A DNA stretch of 7,916 bases from Flavobacteriales bacterium (GCA_027065935.1 JAMONI010000290.1:1-7916), one strand, 5' to 3'; positions 1 through 6,857 are shown, counted from the first letter of the stretch. Translations and numbers: made by a program. Notes: generated by a model from the letters alone, not told the origin.

Positions 1-720
1 CAACGTTTTGTCATCATATTCCCATTGGCCGTTGTTATGGATGTAATAAATTTCCTCGGTCCGGTAATCTTGCGCATTGTAAGCAAAGGTCGCTTTGGAA
101 TCATACACCCATTGTCCGTTTTCCATCCGGTAAACCAGTTCTTCGGTCACGTTGCCGTTGGCGTCGTACGTGTAAACATAGCGTTTTTGTGTTTCCCACC
201 CGGTTCCGTTAAAGTAGTATTGGGTTTTTTCTTGTAGTGTGTTGTTCTGGTAGGTATAGTAATACTTTAGATAGTCTTCCCAATTTCCCGCATTATAAGC
301 GTCCACATACATAGAGTCGATCATTTCGGAAGTGCCGTTGTAAAAGGTCCGAGTGCGGGAATCTTCATTCCATGTTCCGCTTCCGTACAGGTATAATACG
401 GATACCGTAGGCCGGTTCAAGGCATCGTAAGTGATTTCTTTCTTTTCTCCGGCACTGATACTTCCGAACGAGTATTCGTAGTAAACATACATCGTTGTGT
501 TGCCGTTGGCGTCGTAATCGTAAGTCATTTTGTAAAGCAATCCGTTTAAGATTCTATCCCTGATTTCCACACTGTCCAATGCCGTGCGTATGGCGGCGGG
601 GCGTTGGGCGAAGGTCATTTTTTCGGGATTGAAGTCAAGTAACTTTTGTCCCTTTTCGATGAGGGTTTGTGCGCTTAAAGTTTGTAGCAAAAACAAATAA
701 ATAAGTAGTGTTCGTTTCAT
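1..720 (-). CDS. Secreted tyrosine-rich repeat protein, hypothetical (3' end cut off by window)
   Basis: An open frame of 240 codons starts with ATG at 718-720 and is still open at base 1, so the C-terminus is missing. Residues 1-17 look like a type I signal peptide: MKR, then a hydrophobic run, then LSA before Gln18, a common Bacteroidota cleavage context. Residues 18-63 resemble a short helical linker. From about residue 66 the protein is made of imperfect units of 28-30 residues, each with an aromatic-rich strand, an Asp-Ala-Asn-Gly-Asn or related turn, and a late Trp. The tryptophans are at 117, 147, 175, 204 and 233. The best units start at about 67, 182 and 212. The turns recall YD/RHS-type repeats, but the units are longer and I see no RHS core. 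It is probably exported and beta-rich; its function is unknown. A C-terminal sorting domain may lie outside the window. It is separated by 78 bases from the upstream peptidase gene. Confidence 0.8.
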   Translation of the reverse strand, partial: MKRTLLIYLFLLQTLSAQTLIEKGQKLLDFNPEKMTFAQRPAAIRTALDSVEIRDRILNGLLYKMTYDYDANGNTTMYVYYEYSFGSISAGEKKEITYDALNRPTVSVLYLYGSGTWNEDSRTRTFYNGTSEMIDSMYVDAYNAGNWEDYLKYYYTYQNNTLQEKTQYYFNGTGWETQKRYVYTYDANGNVTEELVYRMENGQWVYDSKATFAYNAQDYRTEEIYYIHNNGQWEYDDKTL

Positions 721-751
721 AAGACAAGATTTATCGCCAATAATTATACTG

Positions 752-760
752 CAAAAATTA
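752..760 (-). promoter_or_regulatory. Weak candidate -7 promoter element for the repeat-protein gene
   Basis: Read on the minus strand, TAATTTTTG lies 31 bases before the ATG at 720. It resembles the Bacteroidetes -7 consensus TAnnTTTG but has one extra base between TA and TTTG. No convincing TTTG-type -33 element is visible at the usual distance. The alternative is that the gene is only read through from the peptidase gene, since I see no terminator in the 78-base gap. Confidence 0.25.
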
Positions 761-798
761 TGCCTTACGAAAGATTGGGATAAAAATACGGGAAAAAT

Positions 799-1884
799 TC
801 AGTGGAAATAATCGAGTTTCATTTCGGGTGTAATTTTTTTCAGGGTTTCGAACATCAACCGAATCAGGTTTTCCACATCGTTTTTATCCACGGTTTCCAC
901 GGTGGTGTGCATATACCGCAGGGGCAATGAAATCAATGCCGAGGGTACACCGCCGTTAGAGTAGGCGAATGCATCGGTATCGGTGCCGGTGCTTCTTGAC
1001 GAGGCCAGGCGTTGGAAAGGGATTTTCTTTGCTTTGGCCGTTTCGATGATTAAATCCCGTACTTTATGATGAATGGCCGGTGCGTAGGAGATGACGGGGC
1101 CTTCACCGAGTTTGATTTCCCCTTCTTTCTTTTTGTCTATCATCGGGGTGGTGGTGTCGTGACAAACATCGGTTACGATGGCTACGTGCGGACGGATGGT
1201 TTCGGTAATCATTTGGGCGCCCCGGAGGCCGATTTCTTCCTGAACGGAATTTACTACATACAATCCGAAAGGTAATTGTATTTTGTTTTCATGTAGCAAT
1301 CTGGTTACTTCGGCTATCATAAAACCTCCCATACGATTGTCCAAGGCACGGCCTACGTATTTGTTTTTGTTCATAACGAATAGTTCGTCGGGGTAGGTAA
1401 TTACGCTTCCTACGTGAATGCCGAGTTTTTCCACTTCCTTTTTGTCTTTGGCGCCCACATCGATGAAGATATTTTCGATTTTAGGGCATTCTTCTTTGCC
1501 TTTTAAGCGCGTATGAATGGCCGGCCAACCGAAAACCCCTTCCACAATGCCGTTCTCGGTGTGAATATAGACTTTTTTGGACGGTGCGATGATATGGTCC
1601 GAACCGCCGTTGCGTATTACGTAAATCAATCCGTTGTCGGTGATATAATTGACATACCAGGATATTTCGTCGGCGTGCGCTTCGATGACCACCTTAAAAT
1701 CCGCTTGGGGATTGATGACGCCTACGGCTGTTCCGTACGAATCGGTAATAAAATCGTCCACGTAAGGCTTGATGTAATTCATCCAAATTTTTTGCCCGGT
1801 GTATTCGTATCCGGTAGGTGCGGCATTGTTGATGTATTTTTTGAGAAATTGAAACGATTTTTTGTTGATGATTTTCTTTTTCAT
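799..1884 (-). CDS. M42 family zinc aminopeptidase (FrvX/glutamyl aminopeptidase-like)
   Basis: This 361-residue protein matches the usual length of M42 metallopeptidases, cytoplasmic two-metal aminopeptidases that often form large tetrahedral shells and trim short peptides. The metal and catalytic residues expected for the family are all present: His70 and Asp72 in HAD, the bridging Asp182 in ALDNR, the catalytic Glu216 and metal ligand Glu217 in QEEIG, Asp239 in TDV, and His326 in YMHT. An insert at about 95-165 corresponds to the PDZ-like dimerization domain that splits the catalytic domain in this family. No signal peptide is visible, which fits a cytosolic enzyme. The ATG at 1884 is 6 bases past the ribB stop, so the two genes are probably cotranscribed; no separate promoter is visible. 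Substrate preference (acidic, leucyl, lysyl or other) cannot be read from the sequence. Older annotations call such proteins endoglucanase, which the motifs do not support. Confidence 0.93.
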   Translation of the reverse strand: MKKKIINKKSFQFLKKYINNAAPTGYEYTGQKIWMNYIKPYVDDFITDSYGTAVGVINPQADFKVVIEAHADEISWYVNYITDNGLIYVIRNGGSDHIIAPSKKVYIHTENGIVEGVFGWPAIHTRLKGKEECPKIENIFIDVGAKDKKEVEKLGIHVGSVITYPDELFVMNKNKYVGRALDNRMGGFMIAEVTRLLHENKIQLPFGLYVVNSVQEEIGLRGAQMITETIRPHVAIVTDVCHDTTTPMIDKKKEGEIKLGEGPVISYAPAIHHKVRDLIIETAKAKKIPFQRLASSRSTGTDTDAFAYSNGGVPSALISLPLRYMHTTVETVDKNDVENLIRLMFETLKKITPEMKLDYFH

Positions 1885-1890
1885 GGTGAT

Positions 1891-3036
1891 TTATTTTTCT
1901 TCGCTTAGCGGGGTTGTTTTTACGATTTCGATGTCGAATCCTTTGATAGCGGTTTTTTCTTCGAAAGATTTGGCGTGGGTGAGGTAGTTTATTTTTCGTA
2001 TGTTCAAATCGTGAATGATTTGCGCACCGATGCCGTAATCTTTTTCGTCGGGTTTGACGGGGGGCAATTCGTCTCGGCCTTTTGATAAGTTTTCCTTGTA
2101 ATGTTTGATTCGTCCCACCATTTCGTTCCAGTTCCGGCTGTTGTAAACGAAAAGGATAGCGCCTCGTCCGCACCGGTTGATAAAGTCGAAATATTCCTTA
2201 AGTCTTTCGTCGGGATTTCGTTTGAGGAAGTTTAGCGTATCGAAAAGTTGAACGTAGGAGATGACTCGGACGGGAACGGTATCTTCCGGTGACCAATTGC
2301 CTTTGGTGAGGGCGAAATGCAGATGGCGTTTGTTGGTTTGTTTATATACGTGAACGGTAAATGCGCCGAAGCGGGTGGACATTTCAAATTGTTCGATTTT
2401 TTTGATTAAGCTGTCTTTTTCCAACCGGTATCGTATGAGGTCTTCGATGGAAATGATTTTGAGCTTGTGTTTCCGGGCGATTTCCATCAGTTTGGGCAGT
2501 CTGGCCATAGTGCCGTCTTCGTTCATAATCTCTACGATTACTCCGGCGGGTTTGAGTCCGGCCAGGCGTGCCAAATCGATGGCGGCTTCGGTGTGTCCGG
2601 GGCGCCTTAAAACGCCTCCGTTCTTGGCGCGCAAGGGAAACACGTGTCCCGGTCGGCGAAAATGGTGCGCTTTGTATTTTTCGTCTGTTAACGCTTTGAT
2701 GGTATCGGCGCGGTCTTTGGCGGAAATTCCCGTTGAAGTATTGTCGGATATGAGATCAACCGAAACCGTAAATGCCGTTCCCAAAGGATCGGAACTTTGG
2801 TTGACCATAAGGGGAAGGTCCAGCGCATCGGCACGTTCTTCGGTGATGGGCGTACAAATTAGGCCGCGACCGTAAGTGGCCATGAAATTTATCATTTCCG
2901 GCGTAACCTTTTCGGCGGCAGCAACAAAATCACCTTCGTTTTCCCGGTCCTCGTCATCCACCACGATAACAATCTTACCCCGTTTGATATCATCGATAGC
3001 TTCCTCGATGGAGTGGAGTCGCATTTTGTTTTCCAT
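1891..3036 (-). CDS. ribB: 3,4-dihydroxy-2-butanone 4-phosphate synthase with degenerate GTP cyclohydrolase II domain (RibBA/RibBX-like)
   Basis: Residues 1-205 form a complete RibB domain, which converts ribulose 5-phosphate to the four-carbon riboflavin precursor. It contains the acidic loop DDEDRENEGD (27-36), RPGHVFPL (128-135), RPGHTEAA (145-152) and EIMNEDGTMAR (169-179), so the Mg-binding and catalytic residues are intact. Residues 215-376 align with GTP cyclohydrolase II, and the end (DYGIGAQI at 333-340 through TTPL at 373-376) is well kept. The active site is not. Where active enzymes have the zinc motif Cys-x10-Cys-x-Cys, this protein has Val262, Arg273 and Pro275 in a gap-free alignment, and the QEGRGIG segment is replaced by NSRNWNE (299-305). 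The second half therefore probably cannot open GTP and may be regulatory or structural. Met5 is an alternative start. It has its own -7 box and leads into the peptidase gene. Many tools will label it a bifunctional RibBA. Confidence 0.92.
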   Translation of the reverse strand: MENKMRLHSIEEAIDDIKRGKIVIVVDDEDRENEGDFVAAAEKVTPEMINFMATYGRGLICTPITEERADALDLPLMVNQSSDPLGTAFTVSVDLISDNTSTGISAKDRADTIKALTDEKYKAHHFRRPGHVFPLRAKNGGVLRRPGHTEAAIDLARLAGLKPAGVIVEIMNEDGTMARLPKLMEIARKHKLKIISIEDLIRYRLEKDSLIKKIEQFEMSTRFGAFTVHVYKQTNKRHLHFALTKGNWSPEDTVPVRVISYVQLFDTLNFLKRNPDERLKEYFDFINRCGRGAILFVYNSRNWNEMVGRIKHYKENLSKGRDELPPVKPDEKDYGIGAQIIHDLNIRKINYLTHAKSFEEKTAIKGFDIEIVKTTPLSEEK

Positions 3037-3040
3037 ACCG

Positions 3041-3048
3041 CAAATTTA
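3041..3048 (-). promoter_or_regulatory. Bacteroidetes -7 promoter element for ribB
   Basis: Minus-strand TAAATTTG matches TAnnTTTG exactly and lies just after the terminator of the btuB-btuG unit, where a new promoter is needed. No clear TTTG -33 element is seen; the upstream region is A/T runs. Only four bases separate the box from the ATG at 3036, so transcription should begin at or very near the start codon. Confidence 0.65.
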
Positions 3049-3071
3049 ATCGAAAAAAACGAGTTTTTAAT

Positions 3072-3104
3072 AAAAAAAAGCCATCCCGGTGTGAGACGGC
3101 TTTT
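3072..3104 (-). terminator. Intrinsic terminator of the btuB-btuG unit
   Basis: On the minus strand, AAAAGCCGTC and GATGGCTTTT form a 10-bp stem with one G-U pair around a loop of about 9 bases, followed by a run of eight T residues. It begins about 21 bases after the btuG stop codon and ends before the ribB promoter, so it separates the two transcription units. Confidence 0.85.
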
Positions 3105-3125
3105 ATAAATGTTCCATTGCTTGGG

Positions 3126-4220
3126 TTAGAAATTGGGGACTACGTTATTGGGCAAGTACCCTGCCGTAAATTCGGCAATTCGATTGAAATTATCCGTGTC
3201 GAAAACATGGATTTTTCCCGGTGTTTGGTAATCCAAGGCATCGGTAACAAACAGTTTATCGTCATAAACGGACATCCCGTAGGGCGTTTGTACCGTACCG
3301 TCCAAATCCAAAACGACATTGGAAGCATTGAAAACGGGATTGGCCGGATCCACTTTATACAAGAGCTTTTCTATAAGAATGTAGAGGTATCCGTCTTTTT
3401 CGACCATAAAACGGGGATGTTGGTCTATTGCCAGTTCGACGGTTTGTTCCACCGAGTCGGTGGCGGGGTCGATTTTGATGAGTTTTCCGGGGGTTTCGTT
3501 GCCGGTCCAAGCGGCATTTCCGGAGCAGATTACCCATAATTTTCCGTTCGTTTCTTCCACGGCTTGGGGTTTGTCTCCTACGGTAATCTCAGCGATTTGG
3601 GTTTTAGCCGCCGGGTCGATCACCAAAACTTTGTTATTGGAAGCGGCTACGCCGGGCACCAAAACGAACAATTTTCCGCCGTGATAAATCATTTTTTCGG
3701 GGCCAGTAGCCACGTGAAGCGTGTCGGTTACCACGTCGTTTTGCAAATCCACCCAAGCCAGATAATCATCGTGAACATCTTGCCAGTTTTGGTCGAAGAC
3801 TTCGCCCCAATTGCTCACCACGGCATACCGGTCGGAAACTTTCACCATATAACGCGGCGATCGGATAAACGAGGTTATAATTCCTTTTTTTGCCATATCC
3901 CACCGGCCGGTCACTACGATTTTATGAGAATTGTTAATCACAAAATAGGCTTTTTCGTCCGTAGTGAATAAGGATTGTGCAATGTCACCCAACATCTCGT
4001 TGTTGACTTTGTAAAACACGCTGTCTTCTATGGATGCCAGGTCTTCGGAAATGAATGAAACGCTAGCGTTTCCGTTCATAAATTGCCCTTCGTTTACGAC
4101 GATAAATCCGCCGTCGTAATCGCCCCTGGGCGGGATGGGTTCGGGCGGGCGCTTGCAGGATAAGGTCACCATTGCGGCAAGTGTCAGAGCCCATACGGTC
4201 TTAAAAATTTTGTTTTTCAT
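3126..4220 (-). CDS. btuG: BtuG-like surface lipoprotein, DUF5074/YncE-type beta-propeller, corrinoid-binding
   Basis: The protein has 364 residues from the ATG at 4220. This start is preferred over an ATG 42 bases upstream because it gives a clean lipoprotein signal: MKNK, a hydrophobic segment, then the lipobox TLSC with lipidated Cys22. A Pro-rich tether follows (24-31). From about residue 37 the sequence has repeated beta-propeller blades of the DUF5074 type, beginning with FIVVNEGQF (39-47) and with later blade motifs such as KVLVIDPAAKT (197-207), GKLIKIDPATDS (245-256) and GKIHVFDTDNF (335-345). In Bacteroides, BtuG proteins of this family are surface lipoproteins that bind cobalamin extremely tightly and cap BtuB. 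The assignment here rests on family resemblance, the overlap with btuB and the upstream cobalamin riboswitch. The first 20 bases overlap the end of btuB, suggesting translational coupling; an intrinsic terminator follows. A generic YncE-like propeller is the fallback call. Confidence 0.83.
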   Translation of the reverse strand: MKNKIFKTVWALTLAAMVTLSCKRPPEPIPPRGDYDGGFIVVNEGQFMNGNASVSFISEDLASIEDSVFYKVNNEMLGDIAQSLFTTDEKAYFVINNSHKIVVTGRWDMAKKGIITSFIRSPRYMVKVSDRYAVVSNWGEVFDQNWQDVHDDYLAWVDLQNDVVTDTLHVATGPEKMIYHGGKLFVLVPGVAASNNKVLVIDPAAKTQIAEITVGDKPQAVEETNGKLWVICSGNAAWTGNETPGKLIKIDPATDSVEQTVELAIDQHPRFMVEKDGYLYILIEKLLYKVDPANPVFNASNVVLDLDGTVQTPYGMSVYDDKLFVTDALDYQTPGKIHVFDTDNFNRIAEFTAGYLPNNVVPNF

Positions 4221-6039
4221 AGTTTCGGTTTTTATTGATATGATATTTAAAATTCCAAGCATACGTCCTGCCCGGCATCGGACGGGCGGGTAAAAGTTCG
4301 TAATATTGATTGAAAATATTTTTTACTTCGATTCCCAAAGTGAATTTTTCATAACGGTATTGAATGCCGAGATTATGCAACCAATGACCGTAGATAATCG
4401 TAAAATGGGTGGGGTCTTTGTAATAATGACTTTGGTAACGAAAACCGTAGTTCAAACGCCAATGTTTGTGTATCCATTGCGTTCGGATAAAACCTCCGCC
4501 AAAGGGTACGTAAATCAATTGCTTGCCGGTATTGTCATTTATGACCCGGTCGTAATGCCCGCCTGATTTGATGACAAGATGTCCGCCGGTCCATTGGATT
4601 TTTTGCGTAAACGAAAACTCGATTCCTTTCGAGGTAACGCTTTCGATATTGACGGGCGACCAATAGCCGTTGTCGGAAGGACGCCATTTGATCAGGTCGA
4701 AATTTTTTTTGAAATACAGGTCGATGCGAATGTAAGTGTTGTTTTTTGAAAACAATTGTGAAAGTTCCCACTCCGTATTGCTTTCGGGGCGCAATGCGGG
4801 ATTACCGCCCGGTGTCCAATATAAATCGTTGAACGTGGGAATACGAAAATTGGCGCTATGGCTCAATTTGACATGATAATGAGGTAAAACTTTCCAATGC
4901 CAGCCGGCAAAGTAGGCCAGCGGAAGCCTGTAATTACTTTGCAGGGAATGCCGGATTCCCGTTGTGATGCGGTGACTTTTCCATTTGAAGTCGATTCCGG
5001 CTAAGAATTTTAATTCCCGAAGCAAGTGTTTGTCAAAATTTTTGGATTCACCGGAAATGTGATTCAATCCGCCTTCACCGAACAGCGTCAGATTCCGGTT
5101 TACGCTAAGGTGGAGTCCGGTTTTGACGTGGTAAGTGGTATGTTTACCCTTGCCCGCTATACCTTGTTCTTTGTTGTGATAGTATAAATATTTACCGTCG
5201 ATACGGGCCATTTGAACGTTCCACGTGGCGACGGAAGTTTTATAACGGTAAATGCCGGCATAGCGTTTGTCCGAGTTGATGAGCCGGGCATTGGATTCGG
5301 TGGTGAGGGCGGGCGACAGATTCCGGTCGGTAAAGGAGTTATAGACGTGGAACTCCAAGTGATGGTTATGGTATTTGAAGGCGTAATCCACAAGAAAATC
5401 GTTTTTGAAAATTTCGCCGTTTTCGTTAACGAAATTTTTATCGTGCCAAGCGTATTTGTTTCGGTCCTGTTGGTAAAAGTAACCGACGTTGAGATAATGC
5501 CGTTTGTTGGAAAGGCTGACGCGTGAAGCGATGTTATGATTCATCAAACTACCGCCCGAATATTTGGTATGCGTCCTAATACCTTGATTGAACCGCACGG
5601 GATTGGTCAGAAGCAAACTTCCGGCCATAGCGCCGGGGCCGTACAAGGCCGAGGTGCCGCCTTTTACGATATGGATTTGTTCGAAAAGCGGTGCGGATAC
5701 GGTGTTCAGATCGGTTTGTCCGTTTAAGGGAGAATTTAGCGGAATGCCGTGCCAAAGCACTTGTATGTGCGAAGCGGAAGATCCGCGCACACTCAATCCC
5801 GAAGTCATGCCCCGTCCGTAAGTCCGCACTTGAAAGGAAGCGTTTTCCAAAATTAACTCCGAAAGGCGTCCGTCGTTATTGAACGTTGTGTCGGATATGA
5901 TATAAGTGGAATCGATGTCTATGTAATTTTTCTTCCAATGAAAGAGTTCAACGGGAGCTAATGTTTCGACGGAACTACTGTTTTGCGCAAAAACAGAAGG
6001 GGTTACAAGTAATAATATGTAAGCTATAATATGTTTCAT
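4201..6039 (-). CDS. btuB: BtuB-like TonB-dependent outer-membrane cobalamin/corrinoid receptor
   Basis: This 612-residue protein is close in length to E. coli BtuB (614). A signal peptide covers residues 1-18 (FA before Gln19). The stretch ETLAPVEL (25-32) is a plausible TonB box. The plug domain spans about 58-145, with GLSVRG (81-86) and KGGTSALYG (126-134). The rest is a 22-strand-type barrel including the receptor signature FRIPTFNDLYW (398-408) and NPALRPES (413-420). There is no N-terminal carboxypeptidase-regulatory-like domain as in SusC receptors, which favours a BtuB-like role. The barrel seems to finish at about residue 601; the last 11 residues are an extension, partly encoded in the overlap with btuG, and still end in Phe. 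It should import corrinoids into the periplasm using TonB energy. A cobalamin riboswitch in its leader strongly supports the substrate. The exact corrinoid preference cannot be told. Confidence 0.93.
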   Translation of the reverse strand: MKHIIAYILLLVTPSVFAQNSSSVETLAPVELFHWKKNYIDIDSTYIISDTTFNNDGRLSELILENASFQVRTYGRGMTSGLSVRGSSASHIQVLWHGIPLNSPLNGQTDLNTVSAPLFEQIHIVKGGTSALYGPGAMAGSLLLTNPVRFNQGIRTHTKYSGGSLMNHNIASRVSLSNKRHYLNVGYFYQQDRNKYAWHDKNFVNENGEIFKNDFLVDYAFKYHNHHLEFHVYNSFTDRNLSPALTTESNARLINSDKRYAGIYRYKTSVATWNVQMARIDGKYLYYHNKEQGIAGKGKHTTYHVKTGLHLSVNRNLTLFGEGGLNHISGESKNFDKHLLRELKFLAGIDFKWKSHRITTGIRHSLQSNYRLPLAYFAGWHWKVLPHYHVKLSHSANFRIPTFNDLYWTPGGNPALRPESNTEWELSQLFSKNNTYIRIDLYFKKNFDLIKWRPSDNGYWSPVNIESVTSKGIEFSFTQKIQWTGGHLVIKSGGHYDRVINDNTGKQLIYVPFGGGFIRTQWIHKHWRLNYGFRYQSHYYKDPTHFTIIYGHWLHNLGIQYRYEKFTLGIEVKNIFNQYYELLPARPMPGRTYAWNFKYHINKNRNYEKQNF

Positions 6040-6046
6040 TCGACCT

Positions 6047-6067
6047 GAACCTTTCCTCCGAAGGTTC
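6047..6067 (-). promoter_or_regulatory. Expression-platform hairpin with GGAGG in the loop, btuB leader
   Basis: On the minus strand GAACCTT and AAGGTTC form a perfect 7-bp stem around the loop CGGAGGA. It lies 15 bases after the riboswitch P1 helix and 7 bases before the btuB ATG. The position matches the P13 hairpin of cobalamin riboswitches that act on translation, where the loop docks with the aptamer when ligand is bound. The loop GGAGG is 15 bases from the ATG, longer than a classical Shine-Dalgarno spacing. No poly-T run follows, so it is not a terminator. Confidence 0.6.
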
Positions 6068-6081
6068 GATTTTTGGCTTAT

Positions 6082-6248
6082 GGATTCAGCAGGTCTCCTG
6101 GCTTACCGCTTACCTCCGGCGCCTTCCCATTCCGAAATCCGGAACAGTGGCATTCGTGCCGGAGGCTTTTACGGATTACAGTTGCGGGGACAGCTCGGGA
6201 TTTGCACCCGATTCCCTTTTAATCCCGTTCAGGGAACTGAATCCGGTG
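6082..6248 (-). promoter_or_regulatory. Cobalamin (adenosyl- or other B12) riboswitch
   Basis: The minus strand carries the conserved cobalamin aptamer features in order. The closing helix P1 pairs GGATTCAG (6237-6244) with CTGAATCC (6082-6089), 8 perfect pairs. The core CCCCGCAACTGTAA is at 6176-6189, GCCACTG at 6145-6151, a peripheral hairpin TTCCG/CGGAA at 6130-6144, and GGGAAGGC just after. A helix pairs CCTCCGGC (6158-6165) with GCCGGAGG (6113-6120). The B12 box AAGCCAGGAGACCTGCT is at 6088-6104. The aptamer is complete. No terminator lies between it and the ATG, so control is probably at translation initiation: B12 bound should repress btuB and, by coupling, btuG. The ligand form cannot be decided by eye. 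Confidence 0.95.
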
Positions 6249-6256
6249 CAAATATA
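6249..6256 (-). promoter_or_regulatory. Bacteroidetes -7 promoter element for btuB-btuG
   Basis: Minus-strand TATATTTG matches TAnnTTTG exactly. The first P1 base of the riboswitch (6244) lies 5 bases after it, about where transcription would start, so the transcript would open with the aptamer. A TTTTTG about 13 bases upstream could serve as -33, but the spacing is short. Confidence 0.65.
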
Positions 6257-6281
6257 TGAATTTTTTTGACAAAAAGGCCTT

Positions 6282-6857
6282 TTATTTTTTTATCATGCGC
6301 AGCAACGCATCCCAAAGTTTGGCGGTAGGCAAACCCATAACATTGTAATAATCTCCTTCGATTTTTTCAACGCCAATCAGTCCGAGCCATTCCTGAATGC
6401 CGTACGCACCGGCTTTATCGAGCGGACGGTAATGCTTGACGTAATAACGAATTTCTTCGTCCGAAAATCTTTTGAACCGGATGAGGGTTTGTTCTTTAAA
6501 ACAACGCATTTCCTTTGCGGAGCGCAGGCATACGCCGGTTTCCACCCGGTGTGTTTTACCCGATAGGCGTTCGAGCATGCGGATGGCCTCGTTTTCATTT
6601 CGGGGCTTGCCCAAGATTTCATCGTCCGATATAACCAAGGTATCGGCGGTAAGAAGGATTTCATGGTTGCGCAACGGAGTCGTGTAGGAAAGGTTTTTGG
6701 CTTTTGCCAGTGCAACCACTTCCTTCTCAGGATATTTTTCTTCTTCAAAGGCGATTTCCACCGTTCTGAAAGGAATGTCCATTCCCTCGATGAGTTGTCT
6801 TCGGCGGGGCGAACGGGTGCCTAATAACAAAACAAAATTTTCGAAAGGCGGATTCAT
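6282..6857 (-). CDS. maf: Maf family nucleoside triphosphate pyrophosphatase (dTTP/UTP type)
   Basis: The protein has 191 residues from the ATG at 6857, the usual Maf length. A longer frame opens 39 bases upstream, but the start at 6857 overlaps the preceding stop as ATGA, the normal sign of translational coupling, and places the protein right before its first conserved strand. Conserved segments are the N-terminal nucleotide loop GTRSPRRRQL (13-22), the catalytic Asp72 in ADTLV (71-75), GKPRNENEA (83-91), LSGKTHRVETGV (98-109) and AGAYGIQEW (149-157). Maf enzymes hydrolyse nucleoside triphosphates to monophosphate and pyrophosphate. The YhdE-type subgroup acts on dTTP, UTP and modified pyrimidines to keep the pool clean; membership here is inferred from the overall motif pattern. 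It is cytosolic and the last gene of its operon. No convincing terminator follows. Confidence 0.93.
   Translation of the reverse strand: MNPPFENFVLLLGTRSPRRRQLIEGMDIPFRTVEIAFEEEKYPEKEVVALAKAKNLSYTTPLRNHEILLTADTLVISDDEILGKPRNENEAIRMLERLSGKTHRVETGVCLRSAKEMRCFKEQTLIRFKRFSDEEIRYYVKHYRPLDKAGAYGIQEWLGLIGVEKIEGDYYNVMGLPTAKLWDALLRMIKK

Noticed and set aside
721..798. Search for a terminator or small RNA between the peptidase and the repeat-protein gene
   Set aside because: No stem with a following T run is visible in these 78 bases; only a weak -7-like box is present.
1066..1908. Open frames on the plus strand across the peptidase gene, up to 131 codons
   Set aside because: They are antisense to a protein with intact catalytic motifs, show no family signature, and arise from its codon pattern.
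1694..2173. A 159-codon minus-strand frame spanning the ribB-peptidase junction
   Set aside because: It is Arg/His-rich and out of frame with two well-supported genes; no domain is recognisable.
2375..2875. A 166-codon plus-strand frame opposite ribB
   Set aside because: It is Ser/Arg-rich antisense to the RibB catalytic motifs and has no recognisable features.
4221..4262. Upstream ATG that would lengthen the BtuG-like protein by 14 residues
   Set aside because: It would place polar residues before the lipoprotein signal peptide and deepen the overlap with btuB; the ATG at 4220 gives a normal signal.
6047..6067. Leader hairpin read as a transcription terminator
   Set aside because: No T run follows on the minus strand; the loop SD-like bases and the nearby ATG fit translational control better.
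6270..6283. AAAAGGCCTTTT palindrome followed by T at the maf stop as a terminator
   Set aside because: The stem would be only A-T pairs around a four-base GGCC loop, too weak for an intrinsic terminator; some read-through into the btuB leader is possible.
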